A DNA stretch of 64,000 nucleotides, taken from contig OZ025841.1 of NCBI GenBank assembly GCA_964019425.1, positions 62,001 through 126,000 of the forward strand. Reading direction: 5' to 3'. Under the pieces are notes generated by a model. It did no database searches and had not been told where the DNA came from. It saw only the letters and a program-made list of their open reading frames with translations. Made by a program: the position numbers and the translations under genes. Origin of the DNA: Flectonema sp. DT1601 (lineage: Eukaryota; Euglenozoa; Diplonemea; Diplonemida; Diplonemidae). Shown piece after piece: positions 49,947 to 61,269 of the stretch. Every line of letters begins with the position of its first letter. Position 1 is the stretch's first letter.

Positions 49947-50100
49947 ATTGATTGCTTTACTCCTGAGAAGGGGGAGTTGAATGTTTTGAATTTGTAAAAA
50001 ATACAACTGTTTTGTACATCACATTAACATAAAACGATAATTTAACAATCCGTTAAGGACACAATTGAACTATTGATTGCTTTACTCCTGAGAGGGGGTA
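49947..50100 (-). repeat. duplicated 30-bp acceptor segment upstream of the MLO-like gene
   Basis: Two near-identical copies, 49947-49977 and 50072-50100, 125 bp apart. On the minus strand each reads C-rich tract, CTCAG, then GAGTAAAGCAATCAAT. Both offer a splice-acceptor-like AG in front of the MLO-like ATG. Confidence 0.75.
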
Positions 50101-50525
50101 ATAGTTTGACAATATAAAGGTTAATGACACAATAATAGTAGTAGAATGCCAACCATGTTTTAATCTCTAAAATAACAACACAATACCTTGATGTTAATTA
50201 TTTATACGAGTTTTTTTGATCCAAACTTTACATCATTTCATTCCCTTTGCTGAATAAAATTATAAAATAAAGATCAAAACAAACAAACCAAACACTACTA
50301 TTCTAAATTAACCCAAAGCGGGAATTGAAAGGGGAAAAGGGGGTGCCGCTGAGGAAATAACATTACTAACCCTTTTTATTAGTCAGGGGAGTGGGGAATA
50401 ATAATAATTCTATCGTTGGTATTCTAATCTAATATTTTAGTGGGAACAGTCCATGAGATCATGAGTGCTAATCAGAATCAACATGTACAATACGAATTAC
50501 ATAACACAACAGACTCGACTATCTT
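49978..50525. other. intergenic region upstream of the MLO-like gene, about 550 bp
   Basis: Apart from the duplicated segment it is AT-rich DNA without a gene. Confidence 0.5.
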
Positions 50526-52052
50526 TTATGATAATAGTGAAGGAGGAGTTCCACCGTAAGCAAGATCATGAAGAGATGATCTGGGTGACTTTGAAGGAGA
50601 TGGTGTGAATCTAGAAGGAGAAATAGACACAGCGCTAGTAGCATCAGACACAGCGAATGACTGCGAAGTATGAGGAGGAACAGGAGCACCAGGAAGAGAT
50701 CCTGTCGATGGAGGTGTGGTTGCCATCGCAAAGGCTGATTCAACTATCGATGGAGCCATCACTGGAGATCGCGATCTTCTCTGACTCGGAGCTGCTTGCG
50801 ACGAGGCTTTTCTTTTCATATCTCTCAAAAGTTTCATTCGTGAGATCTCATCTTTTGCCTCCTTCAGTCTTTTCTCATAATCCTTTCTCGTATTCTGTTC
50901 ATTCTCCATCGCTATTTCAACTCTTTTATTCTCAATGGTTAAATACTTAACGGAATCTGTTAGTATTAGAAGTTGTTCTGAATTGTTGTTTTCCTTTTCT
51001 CTTTTTGACTCAACAACTTCAATTTGAAGTTCACGAATATGTTGTTCAGCAGTTGAAAGTTTTGCTGTTTGCTCTCGTAATTTATTTGAGTAAGCAGTCT
51101 TTTCATGAGTGATATCATCAATTTGAGAACTTTTCTTTTGAAGCGTTTCATTCGTGGCGGTCAACGTACTGATTTGAGCTCTCATTTGAGCGATTGCTTC
51201 AATCATTTCATCTCTTTTAGATCCGTCTAATTCCGAAAGCTGTTCTTCTAAGAGACCATTAGCTTCTCTTGCTTGATCAAGTTGCTTTATAAGAACATCG
51301 TTGTATAATCTTGTTTCCTTTAGTTCAGAAAGGCTTCCCGCGGCTGATTGAAATCTTGCAGTCAATTCGCTCTTTTCATTGTTGGCTTGTTCAAGTAGTT
51401 GCCAGTTTTCGTCAACACGCGAACCTGCTGTTTCTAATTCCTTTTTTAAGAGTGCTATTGTAGAGTGTTGTCTTTCCAATTGTTGGCTTGTTGAAATCTG
51501 GTCTTCTTGGTAGCGAAGTAAATCCATTTTGAGTGCTGAGGCTTCCTTTTCAGCGTTTTCATATTCTTCATTTAGAGTAGCGATTGCCTCGTCTCGTTGA
51601 CGGAGGAGCTTTCCTCCTTTTGCGACGTCTATCAAACTGTCGACGTCAAATTGGAGTTCATCTGCGCGGAAGTTAACGGCCTCAGTTACGTCATTTACTC
51701 TCAGTTGGAGGTCTCGATTTTCTGATTCTAATCTTCTGTTTGCGTCTTCTCGAGCAGACATTCTTTTTAATAGAGCTTGGTACTTTGTGTCAAGGTTTTG
51801 AAATCCAACTGCTAATCCACCACTTGATAATCTGGCCTTTAATCTACTTATGGTTCCTGTTGTTGTTCTGTGTTCCTTCGCAAGATCAGCATACTCATCT
51901 TTCACTCGAGCTAATTGTTGTCGAAGTAATCGAGTTTCGCGTTCTCTCTCAGCCAACTGCACAGAATTCACAACTATGTTTCTACTAGCAGCATCACGAG
52001 TCGGTCGAAGTGGTGAGTGTGCAAATTCAGACACGACCTCCCCACGCGACAT
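50526..52052 (-). CDS. coiled-coil protein with Ser/Pro-rich tail (508 aa)
   Basis: 508 residues. About 30-410 is almost unbroken heptad coiled coil with a small gap near 130-145 (VNFRADELQFDVDSLIDVAK). The tail (about 415-508) is basic then Ser/Pro-rich with several SP and SPSxSP sites (SPSRFTPSPSKSPRSS), suggesting proline-directed phosphorylation. No family recognised; a centriolar or cytoskeletal role is only a guess from composition. An acceptor TTTACCTTTTTTAG lies 18 nt before the ATG. Confidence 0.75.
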   Translation of the reverse strand: MSRGEVVSEFAHSPLRPTRDAASRNIVVNSVQLAERERETRLLRQQLARVKDEYADLAKEHRTTTGTISRLKARLSSGGLAVGFQNLDTKYQALLKRMSAREDANRRLESENRDLQLRVNDVTEAVNFRADELQFDVDSLIDVAKGGKLLRQRDEAIATLNEEYENAEKEASALKMDLLRYQEDQISTSQQLERQHSTIALLKKELETAGSRVDENWQLLEQANNEKSELTARFQSAAGSLSELKETRLYNDVLIKQLDQAREANGLLEEQLSELDGSKRDEMIEAIAQMRAQISTLTATNETLQKKSSQIDDITHEKTAYSNKLREQTAKLSTAEQHIRELQIEVVESKREKENNNSEQLLILTDSVKYLTIENKRVEIAMENEQNTRKDYEKRLKEAKDEISRMKLLRDMKRKASSQAAPSQRRSRSPVMAPSIVESAFAMATTPPSTGSLPGAPVPPHTSQSFAVSDATSAVSISPSRFTPSPSKSPRSSLHDLAYGGTPPSLLS

Positions 52053-52400
52053 CTTTAAATTCGATACTAACTAAAAAAGGTAAATATAATAACATAATAA
52101 TCTCTAACTTCTTTTTGATCTAATTAGTCCCATCAATTACTTCTGTGCTGCAGTACAAGTAGTTGAATGTGTCTAGCGTAACTAATAAAATAAAATTCTT
52201 GTTACAATAAATGAAGGGAGTTCGAATGGATAATTATGGGTACATAACGGGGGCGGGGGGGGGCGGTGATGGGCTTGAGACTAGAGGGATTCTTCTTTTA
52301 ATCCGAAAAAAAAAAAAAAAAAAAAAGATGCGCTTTTTTTTTTTTTCCTGATCCCTCACAAGATGGTAGGAGTTGCCTTTGCGTACATTACGAGGTTTCC

Positions 52401-52431
<31 letters not shown>

Positions 52432-52528
52432 TTTTTCAACTAGCGACCGAAATCGCACGTGACACCTGACAAGGAATGGCTAAGATGCTCTATTGTGCAC
52501 TAAGAACAAAATCAACAATGCCATTAAC

Positions 52529-52559
<31 letters not shown>

Positions 52560-53323
52560 AAGCGCAGATCACTGCAACCGCAGCTTGAAGTACCTCTAGG
52601 AGACAGTCGGGGGTTGACACGAGCAAATAAAATAATGCAAAAAACATAAAAAACAAAATAAGGTCTAGCAGGGGGGAAAAAAAGGAGGACAAACTTAAAA
52701 AAGGAAAAGAAAAAAAACCTCGTCTACGCGATGTGAATTCTTAAACAATCTTGGATAAGGCTGCAGTAATAATGCTCATTTCCCATTCATAAATACCGAA
52801 GCGTTCATATACAACACAATAAACGTTCAACGAGGATAACAAGATTCTCATATCAACAGTCAGAAAGGGATGACGCAAATACACAGCTACTCCGAAAGGG
52901 AAGAGGGTTTCAGAACAGTGATTTTTTGAATTTCGCAATTTTTTTTTTTTTTTTTTTTTTTGATACTTTTTTTCATTGTTAAAAAACAGTACGGTCCATG
53001 CAACCGCCCGTATATTTTAAATAATAATTCGCTCATTTGAGATATCTAAAAAAACAAAAATAAAAAATAAATAATAATAACAGGGGAATAGTGAGAAGGG
53101 GAGCACTAGATGTGCACAAAGATATCAAATTAAGGCCCGTCTTACCTTTTTATCAAAGATTATATTACCACCCCCCCCTTCAGACTTTTTGAAACAACAG
53201 TGGGGTCAGACTTCCAAAAACCCCCAACAATTTAAAACGCAACGGAATAATCTAGCTACAATTTTTTTTTTTTTTTTTTTTTTATAGACAAATAGGATGA
53301 AGAAATATTCAACATATGTTCAC
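52053..53323. other. 1.27 kb intergenic region
   Basis: Contains a G-rich run (about 52249-52273, with G9) and T tracts (52401-52428, 52942-52961, 53262-53283). No gene supported. Confidence 0.55.
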
Positions 53324-56127
53324 TCAGTACCCAGAGAATCCATGAAATGGATAATCAGACTGGCTCATATGCCTGAACTTATTAAAAGAATAAGTCGAAG
53401 CGAATGAATTTGAGGAAAACGAGCTGGTTCTCTTTTGAAGTAAAAGAGATCGGTCATACTCTTTCCGTTTGATAGGATCTGTAAGAGTTCCGTATGCTTC
53501 GTTTATTGTTTTGAATTTCTTTTCAGCTTCTGCACGAGTCTGTTCATCTCCTTGAACTTTGTCAGGATGCCATCTCAAGCAGAGCTCGCGGTACTTTGTC
53601 TTCAGTTCTTTTTGGATTTTTTCAGACTTTCCATCGAAGTGGTGAGAGATACCAAACAACGTGTAGTAGTCAGTATTCTTAGCGTCTTTCTTCCTCTCAG
53701 CATCTCTTAACATTTCAGCTATATCTTGTCCAGTGTGTCCAGTTCGTTGAGCATTCTTAAAGTCCTCAATCGCCTTCTCGTAGTCGTTAAGTTCCATGTG
53801 ACACCTTCCTCTTCTGGTGTACGCACGCACAAAGCTGTTGTTGTTGTTTGATATTTAACGTCTTCAAAATAAAAAAAAATCAAACACTTCCCAACTCCAA
53901 TAAACAATACATACCCAGGATCTAAAGTGAGTGCTGCGGTACAATCAGCAACAGCAAGTTTATACTGACGCATTTCCTTTCTTGCAGCAGCACGATTCGT
54001 GTAGAGAACCTTTGCCATTTCAGGGCAATCAGCAGCAAGTTCGAGTCCCTCCGTGTAGATATTTGAGGATTTCGACCATTCTTTGTTTCGGAATCGCTCA
54101 TTTCCACGTTCCTTTATATCTTCTAAGAAACGGCATTTCTTAGCAAGGTCTTGGAGGGGTTGATAGTCTGGTGCAATGCAAACACCATCTTCTGCAACAC
54201 TAAGTGCTTCTTTTAATTTATCAAATCCTTTCATGTAGAGTGCTTTACCTTTTAGAAGGAAAGCCTTAGCGAGTAATTCAGATTCAAGTGAACCAGGCCT
54301 TTGTTGAGCAGCGATGATTTGTTTATTGAGGATGTCCAAAGCTTCTTCCGTTTGTTGTTTTTGAACAGACACGGCAACGGATGCGAAGATAATTTGCGGC
54401 CATTCCGCATGGGTGTTATAAAAAGGTGAAATTTCAGCTTCCGCTTCGTTAACCTTCCCATTAGAGAGAAGTGTTTCAGATCGCTGGAGAGCCTGACTAA
54501 TAGAGACACAAGTCTTGTAATCGCTGTCTACGAGGTTATAGTCTTTCGAATCTTTTATTAATTTAGGGTCTTGAAGACCCCCCTTCAGGAGGGTAAGGGC
54601 GAGGTCAACCTTGCCCATGAAACAGGCTGCCTTTCCCATTCTAGACCAAAGTTTCGCATTTCCTCTGTCTTCTTCAAGAGCTACTTTACAATCTTCAATA
54701 CACTCCATGTACTGTTGACACATGAATCTAGCAGCAGATCTATTCCCGTATACAACAGGTAGTTTTGTACTTCCGTCATTGCAATCAACTGCTTGTGACC
54801 AAAGATTGATTGCCACTTCATAGTTACCACTCTCGTAGGCATCGTCTCCTCCGATCTTTAATCGCTTTGATGTCTTTTTTCCTTTTGATTTGGAATCCTT
54901 GCGGGGCGGATTGTCGTTTGATGGCTGCTCCGTTGGGGTAGGCTTTTGCTCAGTTGGTTGCGTCCGTTGAGGTGGTGGTGGTGGTGGTTGTTCGGGTTGT
55001 TGTTGCTGTGGAAGAGAAACCGAAACCTGAACTGTTTCATTCATATCAACATTCATATCAACAGGAGGTGGTGGTGGAGGTGGTTCATCCTCTTCAGGGT
55101 ATGGCACCGTCTTCGCACGCGGAGATGAACTGTGATGATATCCACCAACAGGTTTAGTTGCTGCTGGTTGTTCAGCAGTACCAGTATTAACATTCAACCA
55201 AGTAGGACTCGCAACTCCTCCAGTACTGCTACTCGGTGTAGGAGAATCTATCCTTTTTGACGGAATTGGATTCTTTGGTTTCCTCGGCTTTCCAAAACGA
55301 GGAGCTGAGTTTAATCCAGTGAAAGTAAAGACTCCGTTGATGTTTGAACATCCTTCATTTGGATTCAAACTTTCTTTAATAGAATTAGAACTATTATTAA
55401 GTGTTGAAAGATCAGGTTCTTGTTGAGGTGATTGTTGTGGTGGTGGTTGTTGTTGCTGCGGTGGCTGCGGTTGTTGTTGTTGTTGTTGCTGCTGCTGTTG
55501 TTGGGGATCAAATCGAAACCCTCCAACAGGAGGAGAAGTCTTAGTAGGATTACTATCACCAGTATCCATTGATTCGTATGAACCACTTCTAGGAGTTAAT
55601 CCTGTTTTAGTCCTCCGCCGCGACTTTGGAGTTGAATGTTCCTTCGACTGAGTTCCGGTAAATGCGAAAGCTGGTTTTTCTGGTTCTGAAGGCGGTACTG
55701 GTTGAGCAGCAAGACATGTTTTCTGATGACTAGTAACAGCATTGCGAGCTATCTCCATCCCGCAACCAGTAGGGCAGGAAACTGTTGTCCACTCGCAAGC
55801 AGCCTGATGAGATTTATAATCCTTTCTTGAGAATATCATATCACAAGATCCCTTACCACATTTAACAGTGAGGTCTCCAACTATTTCCCAAACCATTTTT
55901 GTCATCTTTCGATGTGGATTCCGATTCGACAGCGGGGATTCACATGTTGGACAGGTTGGGGCAGACCCCATCCGACTGACGTGCTCGTCGATACAAATAC
56001 GACAAAAGTAATGTTCACAATCAGTCTCATGAGGCTGAAACACTGCGCCTCTACACAATCCACATTTCAGTGCTGGGTGGACTACTCCAGTGTATACAAA
56101 TTCATTTCCTTTTCTGGGGTCTGTCAT
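53324..56127 (-). CDS. RING - TRAF-type zinc finger - TPR - J-domain protein (907 aa, one intron)
   Basis: Joined as 56127..53915 and 53834..53324. The 80-nt intron (GTATGT...CAACAG) restores a TPR helix (LDPGFVRAYTRRGRC). RING at about 20-65 (CGLCRGAVFQPHETDCEHYF, then CRICIDEH ... CPTC). TRAF-type finger at about 85-140 (CGKGSCDMIFSRKDYKSHQA ... CPTGCGMEI). A Q/P-rich linker with Q11 lies near 205-235. At least six TPRs occur at about 430-775. The J domain is at about 790-860 with HPD (LRWHPDKVQGDE). The TPR-J half matches DNAJC7-type Hsp70/Hsp90 cochaperones. The RING-TRAF front adds a likely E3 ligase function, suggesting a chaperone-linked ubiquitin ligase similar in logic to CHIP. The stop lies about 40 bp from T22. 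Confidence 0.88.
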
Positions 56128-56641
56128 GATTTATGAGTGCGGGCCCTCCAACCCCACCTGTTAAAGTAATACATAACCTGACCTGACAATACATAAGTTT
56201 ACCCAAATAACAACATAATAAAAGCCAGGTGGAGGGAGGCAAGTCTTTTTTTTTTTTTTTTTTTTTTTTTTTCTTCTGCAAAGGGATTATTGTACGGAAA
56301 AATAAATATCTAATAAAAACAGCAGAATCAATCTATTAGCACAAAACGCGCACATTGCAATTTAATTAACGATAAACATTGCATAGTAATGGTTCAGAGT
56401 ATGAACGAGTCTCCACTGTTTAAAGTGGGAATTCACCTACTCAAAAAAAAAAAAAAAAACTGAATCAGTTTGAAATTGGCGATCAGCTTTCATGTTTCCA
56501 CGTAACGTAATAGCACGCTGCTTTGTGGACTTCCAAAGAGCCTGATGAAAAAAAAAAAAGGGAATTTTTTTTTTTTTTTTTTTTTAACAACATAAAAACA
56601 ACTCAACAACATAGTTGGTATTTAACAAGGGGGGAAAAAAA

Positions 56642-56681
<40 letters not shown>

Positions 56682-56700
56682 TAACATGAGTAGCGTGCGC
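56128..56700. other. intergenic region, about 570 bp
   Basis: Contains T27 (56246-56272) and alternating A and T tracts at 56442-56676. No gene seen. Confidence 0.5.
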
Positions 56701-59700
56701 TCACAATCTCGTTACGGAACTAAACGCTCCCCTTTCATTATAATGAGGTGACATTGGAGGAGACTCTACGATTATCGGTTCAGGATGATTTGGAACATAC
56801 AACGGATTAAAGAACGAAACATCTGAAGGGGGAGTCTCAACGAGATAAGAACGAGTCTCATCAGGAATTACATAATCATCAGGGACTGGACTCGGGGGCA
56901 TCGAAATTATCGGACTCATCATTCGATTTCCATATCGAGGTGATATCTGAGCGGTGGTGTGCAGCTGACTCTGCAGTTCAGTAATCTGAACGCCGTCTTG
57001 TCTGTTCTTTAGTTTCATATCATCACATGCTTGTTGTACTCGGATAACGTCTCCTTTGGCTTCAATTAGTTTTAGCGTTTGGTTCTTTAACGCACCTCGT
57101 AGTGAGGTCATCTCATCGTTTGCAGAAATTAAGCTTTGTTCAACTTCACCTTTTAGAATTAATTGCCTCTTTAACTCTTCAAATAACCGTTGGTGTTCTT
57201 CTTCTTCGAATCGTTTGTCGAGTTCTTGTGGAGGAGTCATAGCATCGTGCTCCCAGATATCACCACCGAGTTCGTCTCCTGGTGCGCCGAAGTTGTCGAC
57301 GGCACCAGTAGGGTCTCGTACACTTGATAAGATGACACCTCCTCCTTTGGGAACGGACTCAACTGCCCATCGAATTCCAGGTGCTCCAGCGATCGTAATA
57401 TTGTCTCCAATCTCTGGAAGGGTCGGTCCTATTATCCGAACGCTATTGTTGGTAAGCACAGTGAGGTACCGATACCTCTTTTGTGATTGAGCATCACGGT
57501 CTTGTCTCTCTTCGTTTTCGGGAAGATAACATCCCAACGCACGTTGTGCTCCTCTCAACCAATCTTGAGCAGCATTGACGGCAGAAGTCTCAATTCGAAC
57601 ACTTAAAAAGTCTTGACGATGTTTTGATAGACTCCAAGCATTATCAATTGTGAAGACCAATCCTGGAGATCGATGTCTGAAGAAAGCCCACAAAAAGTAC
57701 ATCGTCAAAATCACACCAAGTCCTTGAGCTCCTATTGAAGGAATATCATTACAATAAAGAGTAACGAGGTTTCTATTGCAGACATTATAACGATAGATTG
57801 TACCAACTAATAAACACCAGAATCCCAACCACAACATACTAAACATTAATGGCTTACTGTGGAGGTGTACCCATCGAGTGCTGCAGGCGCTGTTTTTTAT
57901 ATTAATTTTTCATTTTGTTAGATAGGTTAAATAAACAAGATCTAATACAATAAGTAGGGTAACATACACAACGTCACGGGCATCGAAGCAGCCGACGTGG
58001 TAGTCGCGGAACCAAAATGCAATCCACTTCATAAAAATATTTTTATTGTCGGTGTGATTACGACAAATGAGAAGCCGTTTTGAAGTTACTTTTACTTTTC
58101 CTGAAGAGCAGGCAACTTCACCAATAAGTGATTCTGAAGGCATGATGTGGCAGTCTGCTCGAGAAGTGTCCTTGTCTGGTTTGATTCCCTCTCTGCAAGC
58201 ATCTTCAACGGCATTCATCTGTCGCGGTCCCCGAAGTGCTATACGACGGTCTTCAATTCCAGCATGACTATTTCCTTCAAAGTCGAGAACAATCCCCCAT
58301 CCTCTTTGAAAATGAAACACCAAACACAAAACTAAAAACAATCCCGGTATTCCAGCAATAATCTTCCACTCAAGCTGATGAAGCAATGCGGGAATGTCTG
58401 GAAGGTGAGCAAGCTTGTATTTGCTATTCGCTTCAAGCTCGAAATTAAGATGCCACCAAGCGTAAATAGCCGTTAAATGAAACAATACTAAACTCCAAAT
58501 AAAACGTTCTCTTCCGAATAAACGAATTCTTCCATGTTGAATGGAACGAACCGAACTAATTGGAGAAGAATAATATAAGTATCCTGACAGCCATGGATAC
58601 TTAACGCATAATAGGGGGTAGCGCGCCTTCCTGACGATGAGACGTTTGTTAGTGACTGCTATGAAGTTATTACCAACAGGAATACAAAATAAAACTCTAA
58701 TCGTATTCTTACAGCGATAGTTTAATACCTCTCCTGGAAGAAGATGTTTGTGAGGCGCATGAACATCATCGTCGTCATCTTCACCAGAATCTCCACCGTC
58801 ATCCACCTGAACGTGACCATCTCTTCCGTATTCAGCTAATTCTTCGCGAGTCATTTCTTTACCAGGTTTGTATGATAAAACATCATCATTGTCATTGGCT
58901 TCTTCGTCATCATCTTCATCTTCATCTTGTTCTTTCTTCTTGTTGTTCTTCTTCTTTTTTTTTCTCTTTTTATCAAATATATAACCTCCTGATCCGATGT
59001 AACCAGCTCTTATTGCTTCCTCAAGCATCCCAATGTCTTGGGTTCTCTCAGCTCTGATTGTCACACTGCTTTCTGATAGTGCACTCTTTCCAGACTGGGT
59101 GTGAGAGATAGTAATAGCCCAGTCAACAGAGAAGAATAGATAGAGTACCAGAAGGAATCCAACTCCTATTCCAATGAGAGGCCAAATAGTATCAAAAAAA
59201 GCAGGTTTTTCATTATCTGCGTAATCCGGTGTGAAGAATCTCGCAGATAAGATGTAAGCCGACGCGAAGAACCAGAGAAAGAAATACAACCGAAGGAATA
59301 ATGGCCATCTGATCTGCCTTCTAAATGAGATAGTCCCAACGTCTCTCCTCCTTACTATTGTTGAGCTGTAGCGAGGTTTGAAGCAGGCGAGCCATCCTAG
59401 AAAAGGATTAATTCGAATTTGACAAATAAAAATTCTCATCGATGTGACCACCAGAACATCTTCACCCCAATTCCAGAAGTTTGCAATAGCACAACAGGAA
59501 AGCATGCTGAAGAGTTTTTTCGACTCGTAGAGAGTTTCTTCTCCAGCAAAGCGATGGGTGTGAGGAGGGATCTCAAAGTCTTCTCCCTGAGCTTGGACAC
59601 CTCCATTAGAGAGAATACTACTGGACTCATCGTCATCATTATCATCTTCAGGTGGTTCTGTTGGAGGAAGGGAATCACCCTCACCCGACACTCTTTCCAA

Positions 59701-59916
59701 TTCATGATTAGAATGGTTGTTTTCTTCAGATCCCTCTCCGTCTTTTTCTTGTCTGTCTAATTCTTCAAGCACTTCTCCTTCATTCTGTCCCTTCCTATCG
59801 AGTAACGGTGATTGTAATCTAGGGCTTGTTGATTCACCTTCATTCTCTTTTTGCTTCTTATCTTTTTTATCTTTTTTATCCTTTTTGTCTTTCTTTCCGC
59901 CACCCCTGAACGGCAT
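56701..59916 (-). CDS. membrane protein with three PH-like/TM-hairpin modules and coiled-coil tail (1045 aa, one intron)
   Basis: Two exons, 59916..57968 and 57889..56701, separated by a 78-nt GTATGT...AAACAG intron; phases 2+1 close the frame. The gap between exons could pass for a gene boundary, but splicing completes the third module. After a K/D/E-rich start, three copies of one module follow (about 124-306, 394-577, 594-770). Each has a GE(T/V)L-type strand, then VTxxRxxI (VLVVTSMRIFICQ, FIAVTNKRLIVRK, VKVTSKRLLICR), a pair of TM segments, a beta strand, and an EDACREGI-type helix. This resembles PH-like domains with an inserted TM hairpin. The end is coiled coil and Pro-rich. Function unknown; lipid or membrane-contact roles are guesses. 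The acceptor TTGTCACAG is 16 nt before the ATG. Confidence 0.82.
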
Positions 59917-60041
59917 TTTCTCTCTTCCTCCGCTGTGACAAATAAATAGATAACAAATAATAATAAAACATTGTATTCTTCCAACTACAGTAGTTGGTAT
60001 CTATGAAGGAAATCTAAATTATGTGTTGAGTAAAAAAAAAC

Positions 60042-60072
<31 letters not shown>

Positions 60073-60073
<1 letters not shown>

Positions 60074-60636
60074 CATCTACAAAATAAATTTTGAGCATGT
60101 GAAATAATATTATCTTTAAAATTATCTTTAGCGCGTTGCAACTCTCCTCCTAATTCCGAGACACGGATTCGATGTTCGCTACATTTTAATGAAGACTGAT
60201 ACGTTACTTCTTTTGAATTCATTATGAGATTCTCATCTTTCAATTTCGCATCTTCCAACTCCTTTTGCTTCGCATGAAAGTTATTATCTTCTTCAGTGTG
60301 TACGCTGGCAAGCCTATCAAGATCAGAAATAAGTCGTTTTTCATCTCTTTTTAAAACGCTTACGACAGATCTAAGAACATGACAACTAACAGGAGTACCA
60401 GCAGTCTCATGAATGATGCTCAGTATTAAATCAGATGATTGCTGCTGTAAGTTAACCCATTGGAGATATAAGTCTGCTGATTCCTTTTTTTTGAAATCGC
60501 TGAGGTCTTTAAGGTGACGAACTTCTTCAGAGAGAGTTGCAATCGCGTCTTCTATTTGTTGTTTTCGTTGTCGCTCAATACGAACCGCCAGAGGAATCGG
60601 GTCGATTCCCTCTCCAATTATAGGAATCGTTGTCAT
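60073..60636 (-). CDS. coiled-coil protein (187 aa)
   Basis: 187 residues, mostly helical. Two coiled-coil stretches (about 20-75 and 95-175) are separated by a short turn with HETAGTPVSCHV. No family recognised. The TGA stop is followed at once by about 27 A on the coding strand (T28 at 60046-60073). An acceptor (CTTCCCAACTAAAG) lies 16 nt before the ATG. Confidence 0.7.
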
Positions 60637-61269
60637 GTTTTTTTTTTTCCTTTCTTTAGTTGGGAAGAATTAAATTTTTCTTTTTTGAATTATACTAACA
60701 AAAAAAAAAAAAAAAAACATCATAAAACACTACATGATAACAGGTAGAAGAGCTACCAACCACATCCAATGAGTTATTGGATAGAAATACAACTGTTTGG
60801 GTAATAGTTGGAAGCATCATTCTCGTCTTTTGGGATTCCCATCGAAGTATTTTATTTTAAGGATCCCACTTCCTTTTATTTCTTCTTTTTTTTTTTTTTT
60901 TTTTTCTTCTTCCCTTCTTTTCTTAAAGCTGAGTAATTGTTTTTTTTTTTTTTTTTTTTTGTTTTTTTTCACAGTTTCTGCTACCACAATATTTTTTTTT
61001 ATTTGTGCAACGAGTAATCGATATAGAACGCACGCAGACTTCTCCACGAATCTCGTTGACACGGTCGGGCACTGTGGTAAAGAAAAAACAAAAACAAAAA
61101 CAAACAGCTTCTCAAGTATGAAAGTGCAGGGTGGAGGAGAGGCGGGAGAACATAAGTGAGAGAGGACTGCGTTACTATCTTTTTTTTATTTATTTCTTCT
61201 TCCGTCTTTTTTTTGTTTTTCCTTCATTTTTTTTTTTTTTTTTTTTCAAATCACCCACTGTTCCGATTT
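60637..61269. other. intergenic region, about 630 bp
   Basis: Leader of the coiled-coil gene and 3' region of OLA1, with T tracts at about 60887-60905, 60940-60960 and 61227-61246. No gene seen. Confidence 0.5.

Noticed and set aside
57841-57900. Gene boundary between the 57910-59916 and 56701-57846 frames
   Set aside because: A 78-nt GTATGT...CAG intron joins them in phase and completes the third repeated module, so one gene is the better reading.
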